A DNA stretch of 42,277 nucleotides from Xanthomonas cannabis pv. cannabis (lineage in GTDB: Bacteria; Pseudomonadota; Gammaproteobacteria; Xanthomonadales; Xanthomonadaceae). Where the stretch lies: positions 1-42,277 of the forward strand of contig NZ_JSZE01000007.1 in NCBI RefSeq assembly GCF_000802365.1, in the 5' to 3' direction. Shown piece by piece: positions 17,499 to 26,003 of the stretch (its first letter is position 1; the number at the start of each line of letters is the position of its first letter). The position numbers were made by a program, and so were the translations under genes. Below the pieces are notes generated by a model that saw only the letters and a list, made by a program, of their open reading frames with translations, made no database searches and was not told the origin of the DNA.

Positions 17499-18436
17499 CA
17501 GGCCACGATGCCCCAGGCGAACGGGTCGGCCGGGTCGATCAGCAGCTGCGCGCGCGCAGTGATGTACGCCTGCCCGCTGATGCGCGGCGCAATACCGCGC
17601 CCGCTCAGGCGATAACTGCCTTCGAACGCACTGCCCAGGATGCCTTGCTGCACCCAGCGCTCGCCCTCGCCCAGCTTGCCGTCGGCGGCCAGGCACGCCA
17701 GCTTGGCGCTGGTGCCGGTGCCGCACGGCGAACGGTCGTAGGCCAGCCCCGGGCACAGCACGAAATTGCGCGCCACGCCGCTGCCATCGGGTGCGGCGCC
17801 GTTGACTTCGATATGGTCGATCTCGCCACCGCCCTCGCCGGTGATGCCGGCGGCCTGCAGCGCCAGCCGGATCGCTTCGGTGTAGGCAGTGAGCGCGCGT
17901 TGATGCGCCAGGTCCAGCGCACATGGCGCCTGCTCGGTGATGAAGAACCAGTTGCCGCCCCAGGCCACATCGCCGCGCACCGCGCCATGCCCCGGCACGT
18001 CCACCACCACACCGGCAGCCGCGCGATAACTTTCCACGTTGTCCACCCACACGGTGCCGTCGTCGGCCAGCTCCACGCCCACCGTGCCCACCGGCGTTTC
18101 GATACGGTGCCTGCCCGGCGCGATCCGCCCCAGCTCGGCCAGCGTGCGCACCACACCAATCGTGCCGTGCCCGCACATGCCCAGATAACCCACGTTGTTG
18201 AAGAAGATCACCCCGGTGCAGGCGCTCGGGTCGCGCGCCGGCAGCAGCAACGCGCCGACCATGGTGTCCGAGCCGCGCGGCTCGCAGGCAATCGCGCTGC
18301 GCCACTGGTCGAACTCGCGGCCGAACCGCTCGCGACACTGCGCCAGGTCGCCATCGCCCAGATCGGGGAAGCCGGCCAGGACCACGCGGGTGGGCTCGCC
18401 GGCCGTATGAGAGTCGATCACGTCGATGCTGTGCAT
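17498..18436 (-). CDS. lhpA: 4-hydroxyproline 2-epimerase
   Basis: A 312-residue proline racemase-family enzyme. Both catalytic cysteines of an epimerase are present: Cys88 in MCGHGTIG and Cys238 in SPCGTGTSA. This separates it from 3-hydroxyproline dehydratases, which lack one Cys. It converts trans-4-hydroxy-L-proline to cis-4-hydroxy-D-proline (EC 5.1.1.8), the first step of catabolism. A GGGAG ribosome site lies about 10 nt before ATG 18436, so this start is preferred to one 90 nt upstream. It is the first gene of the minus-strand operon and faces the AraC-family regulator across a 148-bp shared region. A short Hyp-specific trait is likely but specificity was inferred from context. Confidence 0.92.
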   Translation of the reverse strand: MHSIDVIDSHTAGEPTRVVLAGFPDLGDGDLAQCRERFGREFDQWRSAIACEPRGSDTMVGALLLPARDPSACTGVIFFNNVGYLGMCGHGTIGVVRTLAELGRIAPGRHRIETPVGTVGVELADDGTVWVDNVESYRAAAGVVVDVPGHGAVRGDVAWGGNWFFITEQAPCALDLAHQRALTAYTEAIRLALQAAGITGEGGGEIDHIEVNGAAPDGSGVARNFVLCPGLAYDRSPCGTGTSAKLACLAADGKLGEGERWVQQGILGSAFEGSYRLSGRGIAPRISGQAYITARAQLLIDPADPFAWGIVA

Positions 18437-18584
18437 GGCGCATGCTCCCACTGCCGGCCCGCGCACGACTAGCGTGCAATGCGAAATCAAAATGCGGAAA
18501 TCTGCACAATTACCAACCCGATGCATCGCCGCGCGTTTGCGCTAGGATCATTGCTGGGTTGCACCTTCGTGCAACCGTCAAATC
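18437..18584. promoter_or_regulatory. Divergent control region of the hydroxyproline operon
   Basis: A 148-bp region between lhpA and the AraC-family gene. It has two near-identical direct repeats, AATGCGAAATC (18478-18488) and AATGCGGAAATC (18491-18502), spaced 13 bp apart, as expected of AraC-type half-sites. A perfect 8-bp inverted repeat GGTTGCAC/GTGCAACC lies at 18557-18576 with a 4-nt loop, just before the regulator start. I infer operator function. No confident -35/-10 pair was assigned. Confidence 0.5.
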
Positions 18585-19313
18585 GTGACCGCTACCATGA
18601 CCCTGATGGACCTCAACCTGCCCGCGCTGGAAATGCAGACGCTGTTCGATGCACTGCCGGATGTGGTGTTCTTCATCAAGGACAGCGAGGGCCGCTACAC
18701 CCACTGCAACCTCACCCTGGTGCGTCGATTGGGGCGCAAGCTGCGCAGCGAGATCATCGGTCGGTCGCCGCTGGAAGTCTTCCCCCTGCCGCTGGGCGGC
18801 AGCTACATGATGCAGGACCGTCGCGTCCTGCTTGGCGAACTCATCGACAACCAGCTCGAAGTGCACCTGTATCCCAATCGCCTGCCGGGCTGGTGCCTGA
18901 CCTTCAAGCGCCCACTGTGCGAGGCCAACGAGGTGATCGGCGTGGTCGGCATCTCGCGTGATCTGGGCCAGCCCGATAGCCGGCATTCGGCCTACGAACG
19001 CCTGAGCCAGGTGATGGAACACATGCAGGCCAACTTCGGCGACAACCTGCGCGTGCAGGCGCTGGCCGATCTGGCCGGGCTGTCGGTGGCGCAGCTGGAG
19101 CGGCACTTCCGCCGCGTCTTCCAGGTCACCCCGCAGCAACTGCTGACCAAGCTGCGCATCGAATCGGCGATGCGGCTGCTGTATGGCGAGGACAGTATTG
19201 CCAGCATCGGGCAACGCTGCGGCTTTGCCGACCAGAGCGCCTTCGCGCGCCAGTTCAAAGCCACCGTCGGCATGACTCCGCGCGATTACCGCGCGCTCAA
19301 GGGCCAGCTGTAA
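18585..19313 (+). CDS. PAS-AraC family transcriptional regulator
   Basis: A 242-residue protein. Residues about 12-125 form a PAS-like sensor domain (LFDALPDVVFFIKDSEGRY and GVVGISRDL are typical). Residues about 140-240 form the two-helix-turn-helix AraC domain (LAGLSVAQLERHFRRVFQVT and CGFADQSAFARQFKATVGMT). GTG 18585 or the in-frame ATG at 18597 may be the start. It is divergent from lhpA. In Pseudomonas an AraC-type protein (LhpR) switches on hydroxyproline genes, so the same role is likely here. A PAS rather than cupin sensor is a difference worth noting. Confidence 0.87.
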   Translation: MTATMTLMDLNLPALEMQTLFDALPDVVFFIKDSEGRYTHCNLTLVRRLGRKLRSEIIGRSPLEVFPLPLGGSYMMQDRRVLLGELIDNQLEVHLYPNRLPGWCLTFKRPLCEANEVIGVVGISRDLGQPDSRHSAYERLSQVMEHMQANFGDNLRVQALADLAGLSVAQLERHFRRVFQVTPQQLLTKLRIESAMRLLYGEDSIASIGQRCGFADQSAFARQFKATVGMTPRDYRALKGQL

Positions 19314-19449
19314 GGCGCCCATCATGCGCTGACACACGGCCGGCACAAATGCCGAATTCGGCAGCATTGCGGGCCCGAGCGTGATGTGCTGCCGCCGTGG
19401 TGGCGAGGGGCGCCACTGAAGGGCGCGTCAAGGTGAGACCGGACCCCGA

Positions 19450-19458
19450 TGGTAGAAT
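19450..19458 (+). promoter_or_regulatory. Possible extended -10 for ftsY
   Basis: TGGTAGAAT places TG one base before TAGAAT (19453-19458), an extended -10 match 27 nt before the ftsY ATG. The -35 region (near 19430) is poor. Low-confidence reading. Confidence 0.35.
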
Positions 19459-19484
19459 TTCGGGTTTCCCCTACTGCGTTGCCA

Positions 19485-21185
19485 ATGGCCAGCTTTTTTC
19501 GCCGCAACAAGCCCACCACGCCCGACAGCTCGCGTACCTCGCGCTACAGCCTGGAAGAACTGGCAGCCGCATTTCCCACCGCGCCGTCTGCCGCCACCCC
19601 TGCATCGCCCGTCGACGCCCTGCCACCTGCGCAGACCGGCACACCGCCTGCCGCTACGCCAGCGCCCACGCCCGCACCGGTAGCGGCGGACCCGCCAACG
19701 CCGGCCGCCGAGCACGCCGCGCCCGCCACACCGGCTGAGGCGTTGGCACGCGACATCGCCGCCCGCACCGGCCAGGCGCAGAGCGTGGCGGCGGTGCCGA
19801 ACACGCCGCCCGCCCCTGCGGCGCCGGCCCCATCGGCCCTGCAGGCACTGCCGGACCCGGCGCCTGCCGCCGCCCCCGTCGCCCCGGCGCCGGTGGTGGT
19901 GGTGCCGCCAGTCGTGGCGCAGCCACACGGCGTACCGACCTCGCCGGCAACGGCGCCCGCAGCGCCTGCTGCACCGGCGCAGTCGCTGTTGCAATCGCCA
20001 CCATCGACGCCCGCAGCGCCGGTCGCGACGCCTGTTGCCGCTGCGCCTATTGCCGCTGCGCCTATTGCCGCTGCGCCTGCTGTCGTACCGCCTGTTGCTG
20101 CTCCGCCCGCCGTCGTACCGCCTGCCGCCTCCGCCCCGCCCGCCGCCGCCCCGGCCGCGAGCACGACACCAGTGGTCACCGCACCGGCCATCGTCAGCAG
20201 TCCGCTGCCAGGCACCCAGGACGACAGCATCGTCGGCCAGCACGACGCCCTGCCTGCTGCACCGGCGGGCAAACCCGGCTGGCGCGAGCGCCTGCGCAAC
20301 AGCACCTTCGCGCGCAGCTTCGGTGGCCTGTTCTCGCGCAACCCCAAGCTCGACGACGACCTGCTCGACGAGATCGAGACTGCGTTGATCACCGCCGACG
20401 TCGGCATCGGCGCCACCACCGCGTTGGTCGAAGGCCTGCGCAAGCGCATGAAGTCGCGCGAATTCGTCGATGCCCAGGCCATGTTCAAGGCCTTGCGCGC
20501 CGATCTCATCGCGCTGCTGCAGCCGGTCTCCAAGCCACTGGTCATCGACCGCTCGCACAAGCCCTTCGTGGTGCTCACCGTCGGCGTCAACGGCGTTGGC
20601 AAGACCACCACCATCGGCAAGCTGGCCAAGCGCTTCAAGGACGACGGCAACAGCCTGATGCTGGCCGCCGGCGACACCTTCCGCGCCGCTGCCGTGGCGC
20701 AGCTGCAGGCCTGGGGCGACCGCAACGGTGTGGCGGTGATTGCGCAGGGGCAGAATGCCGATGCCGCTTCGGTGGCGTTCGACGCGCTGCAGGCCGCCAA
20801 GGCGCGCGGCACCGACGTCTTGATCGCCGACACCGCCGGCCGCCTGCACACCCAGACCGGGCTGATGAACGAGCTGGGCAAGATCCGCCGCGTGCTCGGC
20901 AAGATCGACGCCGCCGCGCCGCACGAAGTGCTGATGGTCATCGACGGCACCACCGGCCAGAACGCCATCTCGCAGCTGCGTCAGTTCCATGCGGCGGTCG
21001 GCGTCACCGGCCTGGTCGTGACCAAGCTCGATGGCACCGCCAAGGGTGGCGTGGTGTTTGCGCTGGCGCGGGAGTTCAACATCCCGATCCGCTTCGCCGG
21101 CATCGGCGAACGCCCGGAAGACCTGCGCGTCTTCGACCCGGTCGCCTTCGTCGACGCACTGTTGCCGGACGCCTTGGGCGGTTGA
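19485..21185 (+). CDS. ftsY: Signal recognition particle receptor FtsY
   Basis: A 566-residue SRP GTPase that docks ribosome-nascent chains with SRP at the inner membrane. The N-terminal about 30 residues are basic (MASFFRRNKP), followed by an unusually long Ala/Pro-rich linker up to about residue 260. The NG domain follows: P-loop GVNGVGKTTT at about 367, DTAGRLHTQ at about 449 and TKLDG at about 513. The start at 19485 matches the family-like MASFF beginning; a start at 19449 would add 12 unrelated residues. The linker replaces the acidic A-domain of E. coli FtsY and holds a 15-bp tandem repeat. Confidence 0.95.
   Translation: MASFFRRNKPTTPDSSRTSRYSLEELAAAFPTAPSAATPASPVDALPPAQTGTPPAATPAPTPAPVAADPPTPAAEHAAPATPAEALARDIAARTGQAQSVAAVPNTPPAPAAPAPSALQALPDPAPAAAPVAPAPVVVVPPVVAQPHGVPTSPATAPAAPAAPAQSLLQSPPSTPAAPVATPVAAAPIAAAPIAAAPAVVPPVAAPPAVVPPAASAPPAAAPAASTTPVVTAPAIVSSPLPGTQDDSIVGQHDALPAAPAGKPGWRERLRNSTFARSFGGLFSRNPKLDDDLLDEIETALITADVGIGATTALVEGLRKRMKSREFVDAQAMFKALRADLIALLQPVSKPLVIDRSHKPFVVLTVGVNGVGKTTTIGKLAKRFKDDGNSLMLAAGDTFRAAAVAQLQAWGDRNGVAVIAQGQNADAASVAFDALQAAKARGTDVLIADTAGRLHTQTGLMNELGKIRRVLGKIDAAAPHEVLMVIDGTTGQNAISQLRQFHAAVGVTGLVVTKLDGTAKGGVVFALAREFNIPIRFAGIGERPEDLRVFDPVAFVDALLPDALGG
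20035..20079 (+). repeat. 15-bp tandem repeat within ftsY
   Basis: Three copies of TTGCCGCTGCGCCTA (the third ends in G), encoding repeated Ala-Ala-Pro-Ile units in the FtsY linker. Looser copies continue to about 20150. Such in-frame repeats can change length by slippage without breaking the gene. Confidence 0.75.
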
Positions 21186-21510
21186 TTGGAAGATGCCTGC
21201 CCGCATCTGCAAGCGCTGCGGGGTGGTTGCAGCGTGCGGCAGGTATCGCGTGACTGGTCGCAGGCACGACGTGTACTGACGGTTGCCCAGCCCTTGCCTG
21301 CAGCACTGCACACGCCAGTCCGCGCTGTGCGTCGGTGGCTTATTACCGTGCGCCCACATCACCGCATTGGCCTGGGGATGCGGATGTTTCTGCGAACGGT
21401 GCCTGGTCGGAATGACGTTTCCGCTGCGGTGAGTGGACGCGCCGCACCACGCGCGTAGCAGCTGCACTCCTGCTCCCGACACCCTTGCCCTCCACCGCCA
21501 GCAGAGCGCC
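21186..21510. other. 325-bp gap between ftsY and mutY
   Basis: No gene, RNA fold or clear repeat was recognised. A longer in-frame start for mutY would lie at 21433, but its product part (MDAPHHARSS...) has no MutY similarity. Confidence 0.4.
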
Positions 21511-22584
21511 ATGCCAGCCGACCACGCCACTCCCCTTGCTGATACCTTCGTCGAGCGCCTGCTGCACTGGTTCGACGGCCACGGCCGCCACGATCTGCCC
21601 TGGCAGCATCCACGCGCGCCGTACCGGGTGTGGCTGTCGGAGATCATGCTGCAGCAGACCCAGGTGGCGGTGGTCATTCCGTATTTCCACAAATTCGTGG
21701 AAAGCTTCCCTACGCTGGCGGATTTGGCGGCAGCCGACAACGACACCGTGATGGCGCATTGGGCCGGGCTGGGCTACTACGCCCGCGCGCGCAACCTGCA
21801 TGCCGCCGCCAAACACTGCGTCGCCTCGCACGATGGCGACCTGCCGCGCGACTTCGATGCACTGCTTGCGCTGCCGGGCATCGGCCGCAGCACGGCCGGC
21901 GCCATCCTGAGCCAGGCCTGGAACGAGCGTTTTCCGATCATGGATGGCAACGTCAAGCGTGTGCTCACGCGTGTCCACGGCATCGCCGGCTATCCCGGCC
22001 TGCCGGTGGTGGAAAAGCAGCTATGGCAACTGGCCTGGGCCCATGTTGCGCACGTGCCGGCCGGACGACTGGCCGACTACACGCAGGCGCAGATGGATTT
22101 CGGTGCCACGCTGTGCACGCGCGCCAGACCGGCGTGTATCGTGTGCCCGCTGCAGCAGGACTGCGTCGCCCGCCGCGACGGCCTGGTGGACGCCTTACCC
22201 ACTCCCAAGCCCGGCAAGGTGCTGCCCGAGCGCGAAGCCACTGCCTTGCTGCTGGAAAACCTGCACGGCGAGATCCTGTTGCAACGCCGCCCGCCGACCG
22301 GCATCTGGGCCTCGTTGTGGACCCTGCCGCAGGCGGAGACCGACAGCGGCCTGCGCAGCTGGTTCGCCACCCACATCGAAGGCAACTACGAACGCGCCGA
22401 TGCGATGGCGCCGCTCGTGCACACCTTCAGCCATTACCGGCTGCACCTGCAGCCCTTGCGCCTGCGCAAGGTCGCGCTGCGCGCAACGGTGCGCGACAAT
22501 GACGACCTGCGTTGGGTGGCGCGCGCCGATCTCGGCTCGCTGGGCTTGCCGGCACCGATCCGCAAACTGCTCGACACGCTTTAA
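21511..22584 (+). CDS. mutY: A/G-specific adenine DNA glycosylase MutY
   Basis: A 357-residue HhH-GPD DNA repair enzyme that removes adenine mispaired with 8-oxoguanine. Seen: catalytic Glu in [12 protein letters not shown], HhH motif [12 protein letters not shown], catalytic Asp in [11 protein letters not shown] and four Cys for the [4Fe-4S] cluster ([17 protein letters not shown], spacing 6-2-5). The C-terminal Nudix-like domain (about 220-357, with [18 protein letters not shown]) recognises 8-oxoG. ATG 21511 is chosen because similarity starts there. The yggX gene follows by 22 nt, an arrangement common in gammaproteobacteria. Confidence 0.96.
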   Translation: MPADHATPLADTFVERLLHWFDGHGRHDLPWQHPRAPYRVWLSEIMLQQTQVAVVIPYFHKFVESFPTLADLAAADNDTVMAHWAGLGYYARARNLHAAAKHCVASHDGDLPRDFDALLALPGIGRSTAGAILSQAWNERFPIMDGNVKRVLTRVHGIAGYPGLPVVEKQLWQLAWAHVAHVPAGRLADYTQAQMDFGATLCTRARPACIVCPLQQDCVARRDGLVDALPTPKPGKVLPEREATALLLENLHGEILLQRRPPTGIWASLWTLPQAETDSGLRSWFATHIEGNYERADAMAPLVHTFSHYRLHLQPLRLRKVALRATVRDNDDLRWVARADLGSLGLPAPIRKLLDTL

Positions 22585-22606
22585 GCACGCCTTCAAAGGA
22601 ATTCGC

Positions 22607-22885
22607 ATGTCCCGCACCGTGTTCTGCCAGTACCAGCAATGCGACACCGACGGCCTGGATTTCGTGCCCTACCCCGGCGAGCTGGGCCAGCGCGTGTTCG
22701 CGCACATCGGCAAGACCGCCTGGCAGGCGTGGCTGGCACACCAGACCATGCTGATCAATGAAAACCGGCTGTCACCGCGCGACCCCAAGCACCGCGCGTT
22801 TCTCGAGGCCGAATTGCAGAAGTTCCTGTTCGACCGCAATGCCGACAAACCCGAAGGCTATGTGGCACCGCTGGGCGAAGAGTAG
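22607..22885 (+). CDS. yggX: Probable Fe(2+)-trafficking protein YggX
   Basis: A 92-residue protein starting [11 protein letters not shown] with the conserved Cys7 and the family pattern [19 protein letters not shown] and [10 protein letters not shown]. It protects Fe-S proteins from oxidative damage and is thought to handle Fe(II). An AAAGGA ribosome site lies about 6 nt before the ATG. It follows mutY (itself a Fe-S enzyme) by 22 nt, likely in one transcript. Confidence 0.96.
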   Translation: MSRTVFCQYQQCDTDGLDFVPYPGELGQRVFAHIGKTAWQAWLAHQTMLINENRLSPRDPKHRAFLEAELQKFLFDRNADKPEGYVAPLGEE

Positions 22886-22891
22886 CTGGAC

Positions 22892-22912
22892 GGGGATTGG
22901 GGATTGGGGATT
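22892..22912 (+). repeat. G-rich heptamer tandem repeat (possible G-quadruplex)
   Basis: Three GGGGATT units in a row (22892-22912) followed by CGG and GTGG. With the nearby G-pairs a two- or three-layer G-quadruplex is possible on the plus strand. It lies just after the yggX stop and may affect 3'-end formation. Confidence 0.55.
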
Positions 22913-23054
22913 CGGAGTGGTCGCGGCCCGGCTTGTTGAATGCCGATCAGGCGGGGGCTGCACCGGCAACCGATCGGCCAACATGCCCCTCGCCCGGGAC
23001 GCTGGCATATGCAGGCGATGCCGATCAACGCCATCGCCCCTGCCCCTCCGGCGC

Positions 23055-24680
23055 CTAACCCACGCCAGTCGGGCCATCCAGCAGCATGCGGATGCGCTTT
23101 AGCAATTCCTTCTGCGTGTAGGGTTTGTTGACCACGTCGAATTCCGCACCGCCCACGTCGGTCCGCTGGATGCTGGCGTCGGCGTAGCCGGTGGTCAGCA
23201 GCACTTTCAACTTGGGCTGCATGCGACGCGCTTCGCGTGCCAGCACCACGCCATTCATGCCGCCGGGCATGATCAGATCGGTGAACAACGCATCCACCTC
23301 CGGGTGCTGTTCCAGCAGTTCGATCGCCTCGCGCCCGCTCGATGCGGACAGAATGCGATACCCGGCATTTTCCAGGAACATCTTGGCCACCACCGCCACG
23401 TCCTGCTTGTCTTCCACCACCAGAATGGTCTCGTCGCCACCCTTGTCGATCGCGCGGCTCTTGGCCGCCTGCAGGTCGTTCTCGAATTCGCTGGAAGCCG
23501 GGAAATACAGGCGTACCGTGGTGCCCTGGTCCACCTCGCTGTAGATGCGCACCGTGCCGCCGGACTGCTTGACGAAGCCGTACACCATGGACAGCCCCAG
23601 GCCCGTACCCTGCCCCTCTTCCTTGGTGGTGAAGAACGGCTCCATGACGCGGCTGGCCACTTCCGGCGGCATGCCGCTGCCGGTATCGCTCACCGCGATG
23701 CTCACGTAGCGTCCGGGCGCCAGCTGGTGATGCATTGCCAGATCGTGGCTGGTGATCTCCACGTTCTGGGTCTGCACCGTGACCTCCTTACGCTCGGCCT
23801 GCGCCATTGCATCGCGTGCGTTGATCAACACGTTCAGCAATGCCACCTCGGCTTGCGTGGTATCGATCTGGCAATTCCACAGCCCCTCTTCGAGCAACTG
23901 CCGCAAGGTGATGCCGCCACCCAGCGCGCGCTCGGCCATGTTGTTCATGCCCGCCACCAGGGTATTGAGATTGACCACGCGGCCGCGCAACTTCTGCTTG
24001 CGCGAGAACGCCAGCAATTGCTGGGTGAGCGTGGCGGCCTTGGCCGCAGCCGCGGCCGCATGTTCGGCGCTGAACGCGATGCGATCGGCATTGCTGCCCG
24101 CGTTGGCGGCCGCCATCATCTGGATCACTTCCAGGTGCCCGGACATTACCTGCAGCAGGTTATTGAAATCGTGCGCAATGCCACCGGTGAGTTGCCCCAG
24201 CGCTTCCATCTTCTGCGCCTGGCGCAAGGCATCCTCGGCGTCGCGGCGGCGGCTCACATCCAGCTGCGAGCCGAAGAAGTAGACCAGGTTGCCCTTGTCG
24301 TCGAACACCGGCGAGACGAATAGCGCGTTCCAGAACGAGGACCCGTCCTTGCGGTAATTGAGCACCTCGGTGGCGAATTCGCGGCGGTTGTCGATGGACT
24401 CGCGCACGTCCTGCACGCTGGCCGGATCGGTCTCCGGGCCCTGCAGGAAGCGGCAGTTGTTGCCGATGATCTCGTCGGCCGAATACCCGGTCATTTCCAG
24501 GAACGCGCGATTGGCGAACACGATCGGATTGTCCGGCAGATGCGGGTCGGTCACCGTCATCGGCATGCGCGTGGTTTCCACGGCGGCAAAAAAGATATCC
24601 GAGCGGTGCTTCTCCACAGGCAGGCTGCGGGATTCGCTGATATGAGGCGCGCGCAGCTCTCCGTGACGGGGATCGTTCAA
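23055..24680 (-). CDS. LOV-domain hybrid sensor histidine kinase (blue-light receptor)
   Basis: A 541-residue protein. Residues about 27-145 form a LOV/PAS domain with the flavin-adduct motif [13 protein letters not shown], reactive Cys76. A linker helix follows, then HisKA with His170 ([11 protein letters not shown]) and a HATPase domain ([28 protein letters not shown]). The C-terminal receiver domain (about 420-541) has the phospho-Asp in [10 protein letters not shown]. In the family, blue light forms a Cys-FMN bond and alters kinase activity. Related LOV kinases in X. campestris and X. citri affect motility, attachment and virulence. No partner regulator gene lies next to it. Confidence 0.93.
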   Translation of the reverse strand: MNDPRHGELRAPHISESRSLPVEKHRSDIFFAAVETTRMPMTVTDPHLPDNPIVFANRAFLEMTGYSADEIIGNNCRFLQGPETDPASVQDVRESIDNRREFATEVLNYRKDGSSFWNALFVSPVFDDKGNLVYFFGSQLDVSRRRDAEDALRQAQKMEALGQLTGGIAHDFNNLLQVMSGHLEVIQMMAAANAGSNADRIAFSAEHAAAAAAKAATLTQQLLAFSRKQKLRGRVVNLNTLVAGMNNMAERALGGGITLRQLLEEGLWNCQIDTTQAEVALLNVLINARDAMAQAERKEVTVQTQNVEITSHDLAMHHQLAPGRYVSIAVSDTGSGMPPEVASRVMEPFFTTKEEGQGTGLGLSMVYGFVKQSGGTVRIYSEVDQGTTVRLYFPASSEFENDLQAAKSRAIDKGGDETILVVEDKQDVAVVAKMFLENAGYRILSASSGREAIELLEQHPEVDALFTDLIMPGGMNGVVLAREARRMQPKLKVLLTTGYADASIQRTDVGGAEFDVVNKPYTQKELLKRIRMLLDGPTGVG

Positions 24681-24991
24681 GTGGTGTTCTCCGCGGGGCT
24701 ATTCCCGTGGCGACATTCTAGTTGGGCCCGGTGAGTTGACCCGTCACATCCATGAGCCTTTGCCGTACGGCCGCGCGCGCCGATGCAACCGAATGCAACC
24801 GGCTGGGTGGCCGTGCACTCCGGCAGCGGCCCTGCCCTCCCACGCAGACCCACGCGACCGCGTGCGCGCCGTTTTGCCGTAGCATGCGCGGGCTGTTTGC
24901 AGCTCCTGCGCCTTCGCTCTGCCACTGCGGCGGCGTCGCGCGTGCGTCTTCCCTGCCGGTGCTGATGCCTGGCCACCCATGCGATGCCACC
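24681..24991. other. 311-bp divergent gap, LOV kinase to methyltransferase
   Basis: Divergent promoters for both neighbours should lie here. Two tandem ATGCAACCG copies, period 10 bp, are at 24783-24791 and 24793-24801. The methyltransferase frame stays open back to 24752, but that part has no family similarity. No confident promoter was assigned. Confidence 0.4.
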
Positions 24992-25771
24992 ATGTCGGGC
25001 TACCAGACCCAGATTCACGAACTGACCTTCGGGCAGCAGACCTACGTCATCCGCGCCTTGGCGGACAAGCAGCAATACGCCGACCCGGACCAGGCCGCTG
25101 CCGACGCCGGCATTTCCTCGGCGCAGTGGAGCCTGTTCGGCCAGGTGTGGCCGGCAGGCCAGTTGCTGGCCGAAGCAATGGCCACCCGCCCGATCGAGGG
25201 CAGGCGCATTCTCGAGCTCGGCTGCGGGCTGGGGCTGGCGAGCCTGGTGCTGCGCCGGCGCGGCGCCGACGTGGTGGCCAGCGACCACCATCCGCTGGCG
25301 GAAGTGTTCCTGGCCTACAACGCTGCGCTCAACGGGCTGGACGCGGTGCCGTATCGCCGGCTCGACTGGGACACCGGCGCGCCAACCATGGGGCAGTTCG
25401 ACATGATCATCGCCAGCGATGTGCTCTATGAAACCCGCCACGCCACCATGCTGGCCAAGCTGATCCCCGCCCTGGCCAAACCCGCGTGCGAGATCGTGAT
25501 CAGCGATCCGGGCCGCGGCAACGCCAACGCGCTCTCGCGCATGCTGGCCGAGATTGGATTCTCGTTGATCGCCGGCGAACGCCAGGCCCCGGCACAGGCA
25601 GCCAAGGCGCCGCGCCTGTTCGTCTATCGCCGCAACATGGATGCCTCGCCGCCGGCCCAGGGCGGCCAGGCGGCTCATGAAAGCGGCAACGCGCACGAGT
25701 TCAGCTCCGAAGAGGCACGCGAAGCCGGCAAGAAAGGTGGTCAGGTTAGTGGTGGCGGCAACAATCGCTAA
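24992..25771 (+). CDS. SAM-dependent methyltransferase with C-terminal KGG-type tail
   Basis: A 259-residue protein. The class I methyltransferase core shows motif I ILELGCGLGLASL (about residue 73), acidic loop SDHHPLAEV and motif IV DMIIASDVLYE, the layout of the NNMT/METTL (lysine or small-molecule) branch. After about residue 215 comes a hydrophilic tail QGGQAAHESGNAHEF then SSEEAREAGKKGGQ. This matches the Lys-Gly-Gly stress-induced repeat of small KGG/Con-10 proteins. The fusion is unusual. ATG 24992 is preferred because the fold begins there; ATG 24965 is an alternative. The substrate is unknown. Confidence 0.8.
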   Translation: MSGYQTQIHELTFGQQTYVIRALADKQQYADPDQAAADAGISSAQWSLFGQVWPAGQLLAEAMATRPIEGRRILELGCGLGLASLVLRRRGADVVASDHHPLAEVFLAYNAALNGLDAVPYRRLDWDTGAPTMGQFDMIIASDVLYETRHATMLAKLIPALAKPACEIVISDPGRGNANALSRMLAEIGFSLIAGERQAPAQAAKAPRLFVYRRNMDASPPAQGGQAAHESGNAHEFSSEEAREAGKKGGQVSGGGNNR

Positions 25772-26003
25772 GTAGCGCGGTGTTGATTGCATCGGCATCG
25801 GCATCGGCCGAGTCTCATCGGATGAGACGGCAGGTTGGCACGCTCGCGCCCGATGACACACACCACCCGGCCACGATGCCGCCCTGGCATGGGCGCACCT
25901 GCATCGCACATCAGCGCGATCGCAGACGACGCATGCCGATCGGCACACCCGTATCGGCCCAAGCACGCCAGCGATTGCCACTCACCGCAGCCCCGGTCGC
26001 CCC

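Noticed and set aside
14667..17615. 982-codon plus-strand open frame opposite the hydroxyproline genes
   Set aside because: It is antisense to five well-supported enzymes with visible catalytic motifs. Its product is rich in Arg, His and Gln, as expected of an out-of-phase frame in GC-rich DNA.
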